Below, piece after piece: positions 34,663-43,339 of a stretch of 64,000 bases of DNA; within the stretch, counting starts at the first letter, position 1; each line of letters opens with the position of its first letter. The position numbers and the translations under genes were made by a program. Below the pieces are notes generated by a model, which saw only the letters and a list, made by a program, of their open reading frames with translations, did no database searches and was not told the origin of the DNA. This stretch comes from Candidatus Pelagibacter communis. GTDB taxonomy: Bacteria > Pseudomonadota > Alphaproteobacteria > Pelagibacterales > Pelagibacteraceae. The stretch covers positions 482,735-546,734 of the forward strand of contig NZ_LANA01000001.1 of NCBI RefSeq assembly GCF_012932795.1. The letters are read 5' to 3'.

Positions 34663-35635
34663 ATGAAAGTAATTTAGCTTTAATTTTTGATATAGATCCT
34701 TTCTCTAGTGTTGAAAGAGTCACTACTTCAGATTTTTTATTTTTAGAAAATTTTTTCACAATTTCTTTTACTTCTTCTTTATTCAATAAGTCTGTTTTGT
34801 TTAATACAATTATTTCTTTTTTCTCCAGAATTTCCTTACTGTAACTACTAAGCTCTTTTTTAACTTGTTGATATGTATTTTCAATATTTTCATCAGTAAT
34901 ATCTATTAAATGCATTAATGTTTTGCATCTTTCTATATGTTTTAAGAATTGAATTCCAAGACCCACACCTTCATGTGCACCCTCAACTAACCCAGGTATG
35001 TCAGCTAAAGTTATTTCTTTATCATCATAAATTGCAACACCAAGATTTGGGTTTAAAGTTGTAAACTTATAATTTGATATCTTTGGTGTAGCATTTGTAA
35101 TAGCTGCTAACAAACTAGATTTACCTGCGTTTGGTAAACCTACAATACCAACATCAGCAATAGTTTTTAATTGAAGCCAAATTACATATTCTTCACCTAC
35201 CGCACCTTTTGTAAATTTTTTTGGAGCCCTATTTGTAGAGCTTTTAAATCTAGTATTCCCAAGACCTCCCTTACCACCTTTGGCTACAACAAATTCTTCA
35301 CCTTCTTTTTTAAAATCATAGATTAAAGTTTTATTATCTTCCTCAAATACTTGTGTACCTATTGGAACTTTTAAAAATAAATCTTCTCCACCATGACCTG
35401 TACGATTTTGACCAGAACCATTCACTCCTCTTCCAGCTTTGTGGTGTTGTTGAAATCTATAATCAATAAGAGTATTTAAATTTCTTTCTGACCTCAGGAA
35501 TATGGTTCCACCTTTACCTCCATCACCACCATCTGGTCCACCGTACTCAATAAACTTCTCTCTACGAAAACTAGGAGAGCCATGCCCACCGTTGCCGGCC
35601 TTTACATAAATTTTAACTTGATCTAGAAACTTCAT
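34652..35635 (-). CDS. obgE: Obg family GTPase
   Basis: ObgE is an essential GTPase that acts in large-subunit ribosome assembly and growth control. The 327-residue protein has the glycine-rich Obg domain (GGDGGKGGTIFLRSERNLNT near residues 35-54) and then the G domain, with GLPNAGKSSLLAAITNA near 167, DIPGLVEGAHEGVGLG near 212 and NKTDLL near 279. The variable C-terminal domain found in some homologues is absent. It lies downstream of rplU-rpmA, the classic L21-L27-Obg arrangement. Confidence 0.97.
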   Translation of the reverse strand: MKFLDQVKIYVKAGNGGHGSPSFRREKFIEYGGPDGGDGGKGGTIFLRSERNLNTLIDYRFQQHHKAGRGVNGSGQNRTGHGGEDLFLKVPIGTQVFEEDNKTLIYDFKKEGEEFVVAKGGKGGLGNTRFKSSTNRAPKKFTKGAVGEEYVIWLQLKTIADVGIVGLPNAGKSSLLAAITNATPKISNYKFTTLNPNLGVAIYDDKEITLADIPGLVEGAHEGVGLGIQFLKHIERCKTLMHLIDITDENIENTYQQVKKELSSYSKEILEKKEIIVLNKTDLLNKEEVKEIVKKFSKNKKSEVVTLSTLEKGSISKIKAKLLSYVS

Positions 35636-35664
35636 ATTACAACTGTTAGTTTTTAGTTGTACTA

Positions 35665-35919
35665 CTAATTGGGTTTTACGGAAACGAATGTTCTATCAAA
35701 TCTACCTTTTTTAAATACCACTTTTCCTTCAACAACAGAAAAAATTGAATGATCTTTACCCATTCCCACATTTTCGCCGGGAAAAATTTTTGTTCCTCTT
35801 TGTCTAACAATTATATTACCAGGAATTACTACTTCACCACCATACTTCTTAACACCCAGTCTACGACCAGCACTATCTCTTCCGTTTCTCGATGATCCAC
35901 CTGCTTTTTTTGTTGCCAT
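35665..35919 (-). CDS. rpmA: 50S ribosomal protein L27
   Basis: L27 reaches towards the peptidyl-transferase centre. The 84-residue protein starts [20 protein letters not shown] and includes [20 protein letters not shown], as expected for proteobacterial L27, with no N-terminal cleavage extension. It follows rplU by 11 bases and precedes obgE by 29. Confidence 0.97.
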   Translation of the reverse strand: MATKKAGGSSRNGRDSAGRRLGVKKYGGEVVIPGNIIVRQRGTKIFPGENVGMGKDHSIFSVVEGKVVFKKGRFDRTFVSVKPN

Positions 35920-35930
35920 AATTTATCTAA

Positions 35931-36401
35931 TTATTTATTTGCTACTTTAGTCTCAGTTTTTTTAGTGACTACCTTAGCTTTATTTTTTTTTGTTTCAATT
36001 TTAGTTTCTGCCACAACTTTTACTTTTTCAGTTTTTTTAGATGGTTTAACCATTTTTTTTGCTTCAGATAAAACTTTCCCATCTTTTGAAAAAATTTTGC
36101 TAATTCTTATTAATGAATATTGCTGTCTATGACCATTTTTTCTTCTAGAATTTTGTCTTCTTCTTTTTTTAAAAATTAATATTGTTCTATTTTTTCCATT
36201 TTCAACAAGGTCTGCTTCAACTTTAGCACCCTCAACTGTTGGTGATCCAACTTCAATATTTTTATCATCCCCGTAGGCTAAGATTTCTTTAAATTCTAAC
36301 TTAGTTTCAAGCTTAGAGTCTTCTAGTCTTTCAATTTTAAGGATTTCTCCAGCCTTTACTTTGTACTGTTTTCCACCTGTTTGTATGATTGCGTATGACA
36401 T
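35931..36401 (-). CDS. rplU: 50S ribosomal protein L21 with a long basic C-terminal tail
   Basis: L21 binds 23S rRNA and is the first gene of the L21-L27-Obg unit. Residues 1 to about 103 are a complete L21 domain, starting MSYAIIQTGGKQYKVKAGE and containing KRRRQNSRRKNGHRQQYSLI. About 50 extra residues follow, nearly all Lys, Thr, Glu, Val and Ala with repeated KK pairs. Lysine-rich extensions on L21 occur in several alphaproteobacteria. A good promoter lies 20-50 bases upstream. Confidence 0.95.
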   Translation of the reverse strand: MSYAIIQTGGKQYKVKAGEILKIERLEDSKLETKLEFKEILAYGDDKNIEVGSPTVEGAKVEADLVENGKNRTILIFKKRRRQNSRRKNGHRQQYSLIRISKIFSKDGKVLSEAKKMVKPSKKTEKVKVVAETKIETKKNKAKVVTKKTETKVANK

Positions 36402-36427
36402 TGTTTAATCTATTTTTTATAAGCAGC

Positions 36428-36455
36428 AATATAGTCGGGAGCCTATTATAGTCAA
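36428..36455 (-). promoter_or_regulatory. predicted promoter of rplU-rpmA-obgE-proBA
   Basis: On the minus strand a -35 element TTGACT (36455-36450) and a -10 element TATATT (36433-36428) are separated by 16 bases. Each matches the sigma-70 consensus at five of six positions. Transcription would start near 36421, about 20 bases before the rplU ATG. The site lies in the 65-base gap between gloB and rplU. Confidence 0.6.
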
Positions 36456-36466
36456 GAGCGAATAAG

Positions 36467-37186
36467 CTAAAAATTGTCCTTTAAATCCCTTAATTTTGAA
36501 AAGGTTTCTATATTGTCTGACCTAAGAAAAATATTACACTCCAATTCATCCTTAATAGTAGTTGGAATGGTTGGTAGGCCAGCTTTTAATTTTATTTTTA
36601 TATCATTTATTTTATTTTTAAGATTTTTATTGTTTGTGTCGTGAAAAACACAAAATTTTGAATTTTGCAGTGTATATTCATGACCACAAAAAACTTTTGT
36701 ATTTTTTGGTAACTCTTTTAGTTTCTTTAGTGAGTCAAACATTTGTTTATAAGTTCCTTCAAACAACCTGCCACAACCTAAAGAAAAAAGAGTATCTCCA
36801 GAAAAAACTGATTCATCTTTATGAAAATAAAAACATATATGACCCAGTGTATGTCCTGGAATATGAATTATTTTTGCCTCAAAGTTTTTATACACCCAAG
36901 TTTCTTGATCATTTACCAATATATCTATTCCTGGAATTCTATCTTTGTCTCCCTTGTATCCAATAACACTTGCTCCATACTTTTCTTTTAATTTTTGATT
37001 TCCTCCTACATGATCATAATGATGATGAGTATTTAATATAAACTTTAATTTAATTTGAGTACCTTCTAGGTATTTAATAATAGGTTCAGCTTCACTGGGG
37101 TCAACCACACAAGCAATATTATTTTCTTCATCAATTATTAAATAAGAATAGTTATCTTTTAAGCAAGGTATTATTTTAGTTTTCAT
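36467..37186 (-). CDS. gloB: hydroxyacylglutathione hydrolase (glyoxalase II)
   Basis: GloB hydrolyses S-lactoylglutathione to lactate and glutathione in methylglyoxal detoxification. The 239-residue metallo-beta-lactamase-fold protein has the metal motif THHHYDHVGG near residues 53-62. HIPGHTLGHICFY and SGDTLFSLGCGRLFEGT follow, and CGHEYTLQN supplies a later ligand. The length is slightly below the usual 250. It is directly downstream of metW with no gap. Other thiol-ester hydrolases share the fold, but the GCGRLFEG segment is specific to glyoxalase II. Confidence 0.92.
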   Translation of the reverse strand: MKTKIIPCLKDNYSYLIIDEENNIACVVDPSEAEPIIKYLEGTQIKLKFILNTHHHYDHVGGNQKLKEKYGASVIGYKGDKDRIPGIDILVNDQETWVYKNFEAKIIHIPGHTLGHICFYFHKDESVFSGDTLFSLGCGRLFEGTYKQMFDSLKKLKELPKNTKVFCGHEYTLQNSKFCVFHDTNNKNLKNKINDIKIKLKAGLPTIPTTIKDELECNIFLRSDNIETFSKLRDLKDNF

Positions 37187-37783
37187 TTATTTTTCAATTA
37201 AAAAAATACCAAGCTCTGCTGATAAGTTTTTTATATTTAGGTTTGATTTGTTAATAGTGGATATTTTTTCATCGCGAAGTGCCAATGCTTTATCTAACTT
37301 AATATCTCTTTCATAACAGAATTTATAAAAATCTTTGATAGTACACATATGTAAATTTGGAGTATTATACCACTCATCAGGTAGATTTTTTGTAATTGGC
37401 ATTGTTCCTTTCATTAACAAGTGAAGTCTTACTTTCCAAAACCCAAAATTTGGCACCGTAACAATAGCTTTTTTGCCCACTCTTAATAGCTCCTGAATAA
37501 CTATTTCTGGATTAAGGAAAGCCTGGAGCGTTTGACTTAATATTACAAAATCAAAAGATTTATCAGGAAATTGGGAAAGATCTTTTTCAGCATCTCCTTC
37601 AATTACTGTCAGTCCTTTACTTACACATTTTTGAGAATTTTCTTTAGAAATTTCAATTCCTCTTATGTCTATTTCTTTATTATTTTGTAAAAATTCTATT
37701 AATGTTCCATCACCACAACCAACATCTAAAACTCTTGTATTTTTTTCAATAAAATCTGAGATTATTTTGAATTCTTGCTTCAT
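37187..37783 (-). CDS. metW: methionine biosynthesis protein MetW
   Basis: MetW is a methyltransferase-fold partner of MetX in proteobacteria that have the MetX-MetW pair. The 198-residue protein has a SAM-type nucleotide motif ([17 protein letters not shown]) near residues 17-34, then the [18 protein letters not shown] segment and the MetW-typical [17 protein letters not shown]. It overlaps metX by four bases, which supports joint translation under the same SAM-responsive leader. Confidence 0.95.
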   Translation of the reverse strand: MKQEFKIISDFIEKNTRVLDVGCGDGTLIEFLQNNKEIDIRGIEISKENSQKCVSKGLTVIEGDAEKDLSQFPDKSFDFVILSQTLQAFLNPEIVIQELLRVGKKAIVTVPNFGFWKVRLHLLMKGTMPITKNLPDEWYNTPNLHMCTIKDFYKFCYERDIKLDKALALRDEKISTINKSNLNIKNLSAELGIFLIEK

Positions 37784-38904
37784 CTTGAAATTTTTGAATA
37801 AGAGTTGTTGATGTAATTTTTTAAAGTATTTAAAAATTCAGGAACATCAAGAAGAAATGAATCGTGTCCTTTATCCGACTCAATTTCAACAAATGCAACA
37901 TCAGCACCAATAGCATTTAAAGCAATAACAATCTCTTTATTTTCAGAGGTTGGGTAAAGCCAGTCAGAGGTGAATGATATAACTAGAAATTTAGTTTTTG
38001 TTTTTTCAAAAGCTTTTGATAAATTTCCGTTATATTTTTTGGATAAATCAAAATAATCCATAGCCCTTGTGATATATAAATAACTGTTAGCATCAAATCT
38101 ATCTACAAATACACTCCCTTGGTATCTTAGATAACTTTCTATTTGGAAATCTGCATCAAAACTAAATTTTAAATCACCTCTTTCTTGTAATTTTCTACCA
38201 AATTTTTCTTGTAAGCCATTTTTAGATAAATAGGTTATATGAGCAGCCATTCTTGCAACAGATAATCCTTTATCAGGATTTTTATTTTGATTTGCATAAT
38301 CCCCGTTTAACCAATTATTATCTGCCATTATAGATTGTCTACCAAGTTCGTTAAAAGCAATGTTTTGTGCCGAATGACTTGAAGTACAAGCAATTGGAAT
38401 TGCTATTCTTGCCTTATCAGGAAAATTACTCACAAATTGAAGAACCTGCATACCACCCATTGATCCACCCATGACTGCAAATAATTTTTCAATTTTAAAA
38501 TAATCTAAAAGATTGTGTTGAGCATTTACCATATCATTTATTGTAATTATAGGAAAGGTAGTTCCGTAAATTTTATTAGTATCAGTGTTAGTGTTGCTAG
38601 GACCAAAAGAACCTAAACATCCACTAATTACGTTTGCACAAATTACAAAATATTTTTCGGTATCTATAGCCTTGTTTGAGCCAACAGCATGAGACCACCA
38701 GCCTTCTTTTTTTGTAATTGGATTTATTCCAGATAAAAATTGGTCACCCGTTAAGGCATGAAACACCAAAATAGCATTGTCTTTTTCTTTATTGAGAGAG
38801 CCATAAGTTTCATAAGCTAAAGGAAAGTTATCAATAGTCTGTCCACAATCTAGCTTCAATGGCTTATCAATTATTAAACTTTTTATGTTTATATTTTTAT
38901 TCAT
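37780..38904 (-). CDS. metX: homoserine O-acyltransferase
   Basis: MetX acylates homoserine as the first committed step of methionine synthesis. The 374-residue alpha/beta-hydrolase-fold protein has the HALTGDQFL segment near residue 50 and the nucleophile in [12 protein letters not shown] near residue 145. The acid is in SFTSDWLYP and the histidine in [10 protein letters not shown] near the C-terminus. Whether acetyl- or succinyl-CoA is used cannot be read from these motifs. A SAM-II-type aptamer and promoter lie directly upstream, so the gene is probably turned down when SAM is plentiful. Confidence 0.95.
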   Translation of the reverse strand: MNKNINIKSLIIDKPLKLDCGQTIDNFPLAYETYGSLNKEKDNAILVFHALTGDQFLSGINPITKKEGWWSHAVGSNKAIDTEKYFVICANVISGCLGSFGPSNTNTDTNKIYGTTFPIITINDMVNAQHNLLDYFKIEKLFAVMGGSMGGMQVLQFVSNFPDKARIAIPIACTSSHSAQNIAFNELGRQSIMADNNWLNGDYANQNKNPDKGLSVARMAAHITYLSKNGLQEKFGRKLQERGDLKFSFDADFQIESYLRYQGSVFVDRFDANSYLYITRAMDYFDLSKKYNGNLSKAFEKTKTKFLVISFTSDWLYPTSENKEIVIALNAIGADVAFVEIESDKGHDSFLLDVPEFLNTLKNYINNSYSKISR

Positions 38905-38941
38905 AAATAAAGGCTAAAATTGAATTGAGAGATAAAAAAAC

Positions 38942-38990
38942 ATATTTAGCGGTTTTTTTTAAGCGCTCGCAATTCAGTTAAATCAGCGCA
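38942..38990 (-). promoter_or_regulatory. SAM-II-type S-adenosylmethionine riboswitch upstream of metX
   Basis: Read on the minus strand, the leader contains the conserved blocks of the SAM-II aptamer in the right order: GCGCUGAUUUAAC, AUUGC, a closing AGCGC, an A-rich spacer and GCUAAA. P1 is formed by GCGCU (38989-38985) with AGCGC (38967-38963), and GCUAAA (38950-38945) is the 3' pseudoknot strand. The metX ATG lies about 40 bases further on. SAM-II is known upstream of alphaproteobacterial metA/metX genes, where it lowers expression at high SAM. The related SAM-V class is an alternative. Confidence 0.85.
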
Positions 38991-38995
38991 TATTT

Positions 38996-39024
38996 TTTGT
39001 ACTAGATAGCATTTCTTATGTCAA
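38996..39024 (-). promoter_or_regulatory. predicted promoter of metX-metW
   Basis: The minus strand carries a perfect -35 TTGACA (39024-39019), a 17-base spacer and a -10 TACAAA (39001-38996, four of six matches). The start would fall near 38989, the first base of P1 of the riboswitch, so promoter and aptamer predictions support each other. Confidence 0.65.
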
Positions 39025-39036
39025 ATTTTTTAAAAA

Positions 39037-39065
39037 ATGACTTATTCTGTATGAAAATTTAATAT
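39037..39065 (+). promoter_or_regulatory. possible promoter of hisC
   Basis: ATGACT at 39037-39042 and TAATAT at 39060-39065 are spaced by 17 bases, each matching the sigma-70 consensus at four of six positions. The start would be near 39072, about 15 bases before the ATG of hisC. The match is modest, but the position is right for the divergent gene. Confidence 0.35.
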
Positions 39066-39086
39066 TTTATTTATAAGATTAACAAA

Positions 39087-40169
39087 ATGACAGTTCCAAA
39101 ATTTAAAACATTTAAAATAAAAGCCTATAAACCAGGCAAATCGAATATAGGCAAAATTAAAAGCATTATTAAGCTATCTGCAAATGAATCTGCATTAGGC
39201 GTTAGTTCAAAAGTTAAGAGAATTTTAAATAATAAAGATTTAATACTTTCAAAATATCCAGATAGTAAATCAAAAATTTTAAGAAAGGAAATTTCAAAAA
39301 AGTTTAATTGTGATTTCAATAAAATAATTTGTGGAGCAGGATCTGACGAGATTATTCAAATGATTTGCCAACTATACTTAAAACCATCTGATGAAGTGGT
39401 AGTTCCTCAATATAGCTTTCTAATGTATAGAATTTATGCACAAATTATTGGTACAAAGGTCATCTTTTCTAAAGAAAAAAACTTTAAAGTTTCTGTATCA
39501 GAGATAATTAAAAGTGTTTCAAAAAAAACAAAGATAGTTTTTATTGCAAATCCTAATAATCCAACAGGAACTTATTTGACTAAGTTAGAATTAGTTGAAT
39601 TAAGAAAAAAATTAAGGAAAAATATTTTATTAGTATTGGATGATGCTTACTTTGAGTATATGAAAAATAAAGATTATAAATCAAGTTTAGATTTATTTAA
39701 AAATAAAGATAACGTAGTTATAATAAGAACGTTTTCTAAAATATATGGATTAGCCTCTTTAAGAGTAGGCTGGGGATATGCCTCAAAAAAGATTATTGAT
39801 GCAATGAACATGATTAAACCACCATTTAATGTTAATCAACTAGCTCAGATTGCAGCTACAGAAGCCTTAAAAGATAAAAATTTTGTTAATCAATCTGTAA
39901 AGCACAATATTATAGAAGCAAATAAACTTAAAAATATTTTAGAAAAATTAAACATTTTTTCAAATAAAATTACTGCTAATTTTTTATTATTAAATTTTGA
40001 TAAATGTAAATTTTCAGCTAATTACGTATTTAATAAGCTACAATCAAAAGGTATAATATTAAGATCTACAGAAGATGGATATAATATCAAAAATAAACTG
40101 AGGTTAACAATTGGATCAAAAAAAGAAAATATAAAGTTCATAGCAACAATTAAAAGTATATTTAAATAA
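39087..40169 (+). CDS. hisC: histidinol-phosphate / aromatic aminotransferase
   Basis: This is a PLP-dependent class II aminotransferase of 360 residues. It has the SANESALGVS segment near residue 32, GAGSDEIIQMICQLYL near 86, IANPNNPTGTYL near 154, and the PLP lysine in RTFSKIYGLASLRVGWG near 218. The family acts on histidinol phosphate, and many members also act on tyrosine and phenylalanine precursors. It lies two bases before a prephenate dehydrogenase gene, so aromatic amino acid synthesis is at least as likely as histidine synthesis. Confidence 0.88.
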   Translation: MTVPKFKTFKIKAYKPGKSNIGKIKSIIKLSANESALGVSSKVKRILNNKDLILSKYPDSKSKILRKEISKKFNCDFNKIICGAGSDEIIQMICQLYLKPSDEVVVPQYSFLMYRIYAQIIGTKVIFSKEKNFKVSVSEIIKSVSKKTKIVFIANPNNPTGTYLTKLELVELRKKLRKNILLVLDDAYFEYMKNKDYKSSLDLFKNKDNVVIIRTFSKIYGLASLRVGWGYASKKIIDAMNMIKPPFNVNQLAQIAATEALKDKNFVNQSVKHNIIEANKLKNILEKLNIFSNKITANFLLLNFDKCKFSANYVFNKLQSKGIILRSTEDGYNIKNKLRLTIGSKKENIKFIATIKSIFK

Positions 40170-40171
40170 TT

Positions 40172-41068
40172 ATGAAAAATATTTTAATAATAGGATGTGG
40201 ATTAATTGGCTCTTCGTTATTAAGGGCAATAGTTGATAAAAAAATAGCTAAAAAAATATTTATTTGTGAAAAATCTAAATCAAATATTTTAAAGATTAAA
40301 AAATTGAAATTACCATGTGTAATTACAAATGATTTTAAAAAAATTATCCCAAATTTAGATCTAATAATATTTTGCACTCCATTAGGAGAATATGAAAAAA
40401 TAATTTTAAAAATAAATAAATACTTATCATCCAAAACTATCATTACAGACGTTGGCTCATCTAAAGAAAAATCTATGGAACTTATTGAAAAAAAACTTAA
40501 AAAAGGAATTTTTTGGACATCTAGTCATCCCATAGCGGGATCAGAAGTTAGTGGACCTGAGCATGGTATAAAAAATTTATTCCTTAACAAATGGTGTATA
40601 TTGATAAAACAAAAAAATACCAACACTAAGCACTTAGGAAGATTGAGTAGATTTTGGAAAAAAATAGGTTCTAAGGTTGCAATTATGAACTCTAAAAAAC
40701 ACGATTCAATTTTTTCTATGACAAGCCATTTACCCCACTTAATTGCATATAATTTAGTCAAAACAGCAACAGATTTTGAAAAACAGCAAGGGTATGACTT
40801 AATAAAGTTTAGTGCAGGTGGTTTGAGAGATTTTTCAAGGATTGCTGCATCTAATGAAATTATGTGGAGAGATATTTTATTTAATAATCAAAAAAATATT
40901 TCAAAAGTTATTGATTTATTTGTTAAAAATTTATTTTCATTTAAAAAAGATATTCAATCTAAAAACAACAATTCGATTATTAAAAAACTAGCTGATACTA
41001 AAAAAGTTAGAAAAAAAATAATTAAATTGAAACAAGATATTGATAAACCAGATTTTGGGAGGTCTTAA
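40172..41068 (+). CDS. tyrA: prephenate dehydrogenase family protein
   Basis: This enzyme oxidises prephenate (or arogenate) on the way to tyrosine. The 298-residue protein has the NAD fold IIGCGLIGSSLLRAI at the N-terminus. The ITDVGSSKEK segment is near residue 90 and the active-site motif TSSHPIAGSEVSGPEHG is near 112. SMTSHLPHLIAYNLV and SAGGLRDFSRIAASNEIMWRD follow. The lysine-rich C-terminus is AT-driven. It is paired with hisC, and its stop overlaps the next gene on the opposite strand by four bases. Confidence 0.92.
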   Translation: MKNILIIGCGLIGSSLLRAIVDKKIAKKIFICEKSKSNILKIKKLKLPCVITNDFKKIIPNLDLIIFCTPLGEYEKIILKINKYLSSKTIITDVGSSKEKSMELIEKKLKKGIFWTSSHPIAGSEVSGPEHGIKNLFLNKWCILIKQKNTNTKHLGRLSRFWKKIGSKVAIMNSKKHDSIFSMTSHLPHLIAYNLVKTATDFEKQQGYDLIKFSAGGLRDFSRIAASNEIMWRDILFNNQKNISKVIDLFVKNLFSFKKDIQSKNNNSIIKKLADTKKVRKKIIKLKQDIDKPDFGRS

Positions 41069-42600
41069 TTTTTATTATTTATCAATAAGGACTTTTTAAA
41101 TTCGCCCAAATAATCAGCATATAATGAAGAATTCTTAATTTTAGTTTTATATATTGGTTTTCTAGCTTGATTAAAGCTAACAGTCTTTATTCCTCTTTTA
41201 TTTTCGTGATGTTTTAAACAATTATCATCCCAGTCTAGTTGACAAAACTTAATCATTTCTCTTATTGTTTTTTCAGGATTATTAACAAGTGCTTCGTAAT
41301 CTAAATTATATATTTTGTTGGGAAATTTATTGCCCCAAAATTTCATTAAATCATCGTACATATGGTAGAAACGTGTTAAATCGTATAAATCATTAGAATA
41401 ATATAAGCCTTGATCAAATTGATTTTTATAATTAGACCAACAAACCTCTAGCATATCTCTTTGGCAGTGTATTATTTTAGAATTAGGTAAAATATTTAAT
41501 ATAAATCCTATCCATCTAAAATTTAATGGAGATTTATCAGTAAAATTTATCAAGTTATCTCTTCTAAAGGATATTTTCGATATATATTCGTCTTGTGATT
41601 CAGCAAAAATCTTATCAAGTTTGTCAGAATTATTAAGAATTTTTTTAGTAACTATTTGATTTAAATAATCAAGCTCACCTCCTCCAAACACTTTTTCATG
41701 AGAAGATATAATTTGTTCAACAAGAGAAGTTCCTGATCTTGGCATTCCTAAAATAAAAATAGTTTTAATTTTATTTTTTTTGGCAGGTTTAACAGAATTA
41801 TTAATAAAAAATTTTTTTATATCTTTGAATAATTTTTCATCAGCATTGATGTTGTATTCAGTAAAATTTTTCATAAGTGTGTTACCTTTTTCAATATTTA
41901 TAAAAGCATTTTTATAATCTTTCATATCTTCATATGCTTTACCAAGTGCAAAGTTAAGCTCTAATTTTTCATAAATTTTTAATTTTTTATTTAAAATTTT
42001 TTTTTTCAAAGTAATAAAGTGTTTGTTATTTTTATCATAATTGATCATGGAAGAAATATGTCGGTCAATTTTTGTAAAGTTAGGATTAATTTTTAATGCT
42101 TTTTCAAAGTATTTTATAGCTTCTAGCTCTTCACCCAATGCTTGATATGTAGAACCTAAGTTATAATTAATTTCAAAATTTTCACTTTCTAAAAGAAATG
42201 CTTTTTTAAAATACTCCAAAGCTTCCTCAAAAAAATTTAATTCTTTTTTTAAATTTCCATAATTATTTAAGATATTTAAATAATTTGGATTTACATCAAT
42301 TGCTCTTTTATAATAATATTCTGCTTTATCTAACTCATGTTTTCTAAAATAACTTAAACCGATATTGTTTAAAAAAAAAATATTTTTGGGGTTTGCTTGA
42401 AGAAATTTTTTTAATAGCTCAATAGAATTATCAAAATCACCTTTGCCTTGATAGGCTAAGGATAAAATATTAATTATTACTTGATCATTACTCATTTTTA
42501 GTAGTTTTTTCGCATCAGCAATTACCTCATCAAATAAGCCAGCTTGAAGCTTATTTACTACTATATGAATTTTTTTTTTAAATTCTTCTTGTGAGATCAT
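41065..42600 (-). CDS. tetratricopeptide-repeat protein with C-terminal sulfotransferase domain
   Basis: This 511-residue protein has two parts. Residues 1 to about 240 hold tetratricopeptide repeats, with AEYYYKRAIDVNPN, ALEYFKKAFLLES and AIKYFEKALKINPN as successive repeat ends. Residues from about 275 hold a sulfotransferase-type domain with the 5'-phosphosulfate-binding loop GMPRSGTSLVEQI near residue 283. IHCQRDMLEVCWSNYKN near 375 resembles the 3'-phosphate-binding motif. No signal peptide is seen. The acceptor is unknown. The start overlaps the end of the NlpC/P60 gene by 23 bases, so they may be coupled. Confidence 0.85.
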   Translation of the reverse strand: MISQEEFKKKIHIVVNKLQAGLFDEVIADAKKLLKMSNDQVIINILSLAYQGKGDFDNSIELLKKFLQANPKNIFFLNNIGLSYFRKHELDKAEYYYKRAIDVNPNYLNILNNYGNLKKELNFFEEALEYFKKAFLLESENFEINYNLGSTYQALGEELEAIKYFEKALKINPNFTKIDRHISSMINYDKNNKHFITLKKKILNKKLKIYEKLELNFALGKAYEDMKDYKNAFINIEKGNTLMKNFTEYNINADEKLFKDIKKFFINNSVKPAKKNKIKTIFILGMPRSGTSLVEQIISSHEKVFGGGELDYLNQIVTKKILNNSDKLDKIFAESQDEYISKISFRRDNLINFTDKSPLNFRWIGFILNILPNSKIIHCQRDMLEVCWSNYKNQFDQGLYYSNDLYDLTRFYHMYDDLMKFWGNKFPNKIYNLDYEALVNNPEKTIREMIKFCQLDWDDNCLKHHENKRGIKTVSFNQARKPIYKTKIKNSSLYADYLGEFKKSLLINNKN

Positions 42601-43339
42601 TAATATTCATTTTTTTTATAACATTAAGTTTAGAGTTTTTTTTAATTTCAGATATTGTTTTTTTTATACTCATTATTATTACCATTTTTTTTGGTCCAAA
42701 TGCATGAATTAATTTCTTACTATTAATACAAATAGCAACATGGCCTTTCCAAAATATGATATCTCCTTTTTTAAATGTATCTTTACTGATATTTTTTTTT
42801 GAATATTTTACTTGGTCCTTTGTATCTCTTGGATAAAATTTATTATTATAAAAAAAAATTACTTGTAAAATTGCTGAACAATCAATTCCTTTGTAGGTTT
42901 TACCCCCCCAAAAATATTTAGTATTTAAAAATAATTTAAATATTTTAATATAATTTTTTTCTATATGATTAATTTTTTTTATATTAGATTTTTTAATCCA
43001 CTTATTTTTTTCGAATTCTATAAATTTTTTATCTTCTTGGATTATTAATATTTTTGAAGCGAATGTTAAAAAATATTTTGTTTTTTTTCTAACTTTATCA
43101 TAAATACTAGCTTTTAAGACGAATACTTTGTGTGTAGGTTCAAAATTTCTTATGTAATTTTCATTTTTTATGTATCCAATATAATTATCAAACGATGTTA
43201 TTATTTTTAGCCAATTATTATTTTTAGATATAATATTAAACTTTTCACCGTAAATAATTTGTGAGGTAATTTCTGAAGCATTAGATGGTTTTTTGTATAT
43301 GTTTGATAATGGTTTTTTATAAAAATAATTATTCATCAT
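42578..43339 (-). CDS. NlpC/P60 family peptidase with SH3-like N-terminal domain
   Basis: This is probably a cell-wall peptide hydrolase of the gamma-D-glutamyl-diamino-acid peptidase type. Residues 1 to about 125 resemble the bacterial SH3 region seen in such enzymes (NNWLKIITSFDNYIGYI). The catalytic cysteine is C154 in KGIDCSAIL, and the histidine is in WKGHVAICI near residue 200. A third polar residue likely follows in LIHAFG. No signal peptide is visible, suggesting action on imported muropeptides. It overlaps the AmpG-like permease gene by 11 bases, which supports a role in peptidoglycan recycling. Confidence 0.8.
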   Translation of the reverse strand: MMNNYFYKKPLSNIYKKPSNASEITSQIIYGEKFNIISKNNNWLKIITSFDNYIGYIKNENYIRNFEPTHKVFVLKASIYDKVRKKTKYFLTFASKILIIQEDKKFIEFEKNKWIKKSNIKKINHIEKNYIKIFKLFLNTKYFWGGKTYKGIDCSAILQVIFFYNNKFYPRDTKDQVKYSKKNISKDTFKKGDIIFWKGHVAICINSKKLIHAFGPKKMVIIMSIKKTISEIKKNSKLNVIKKMNINDLTRRI

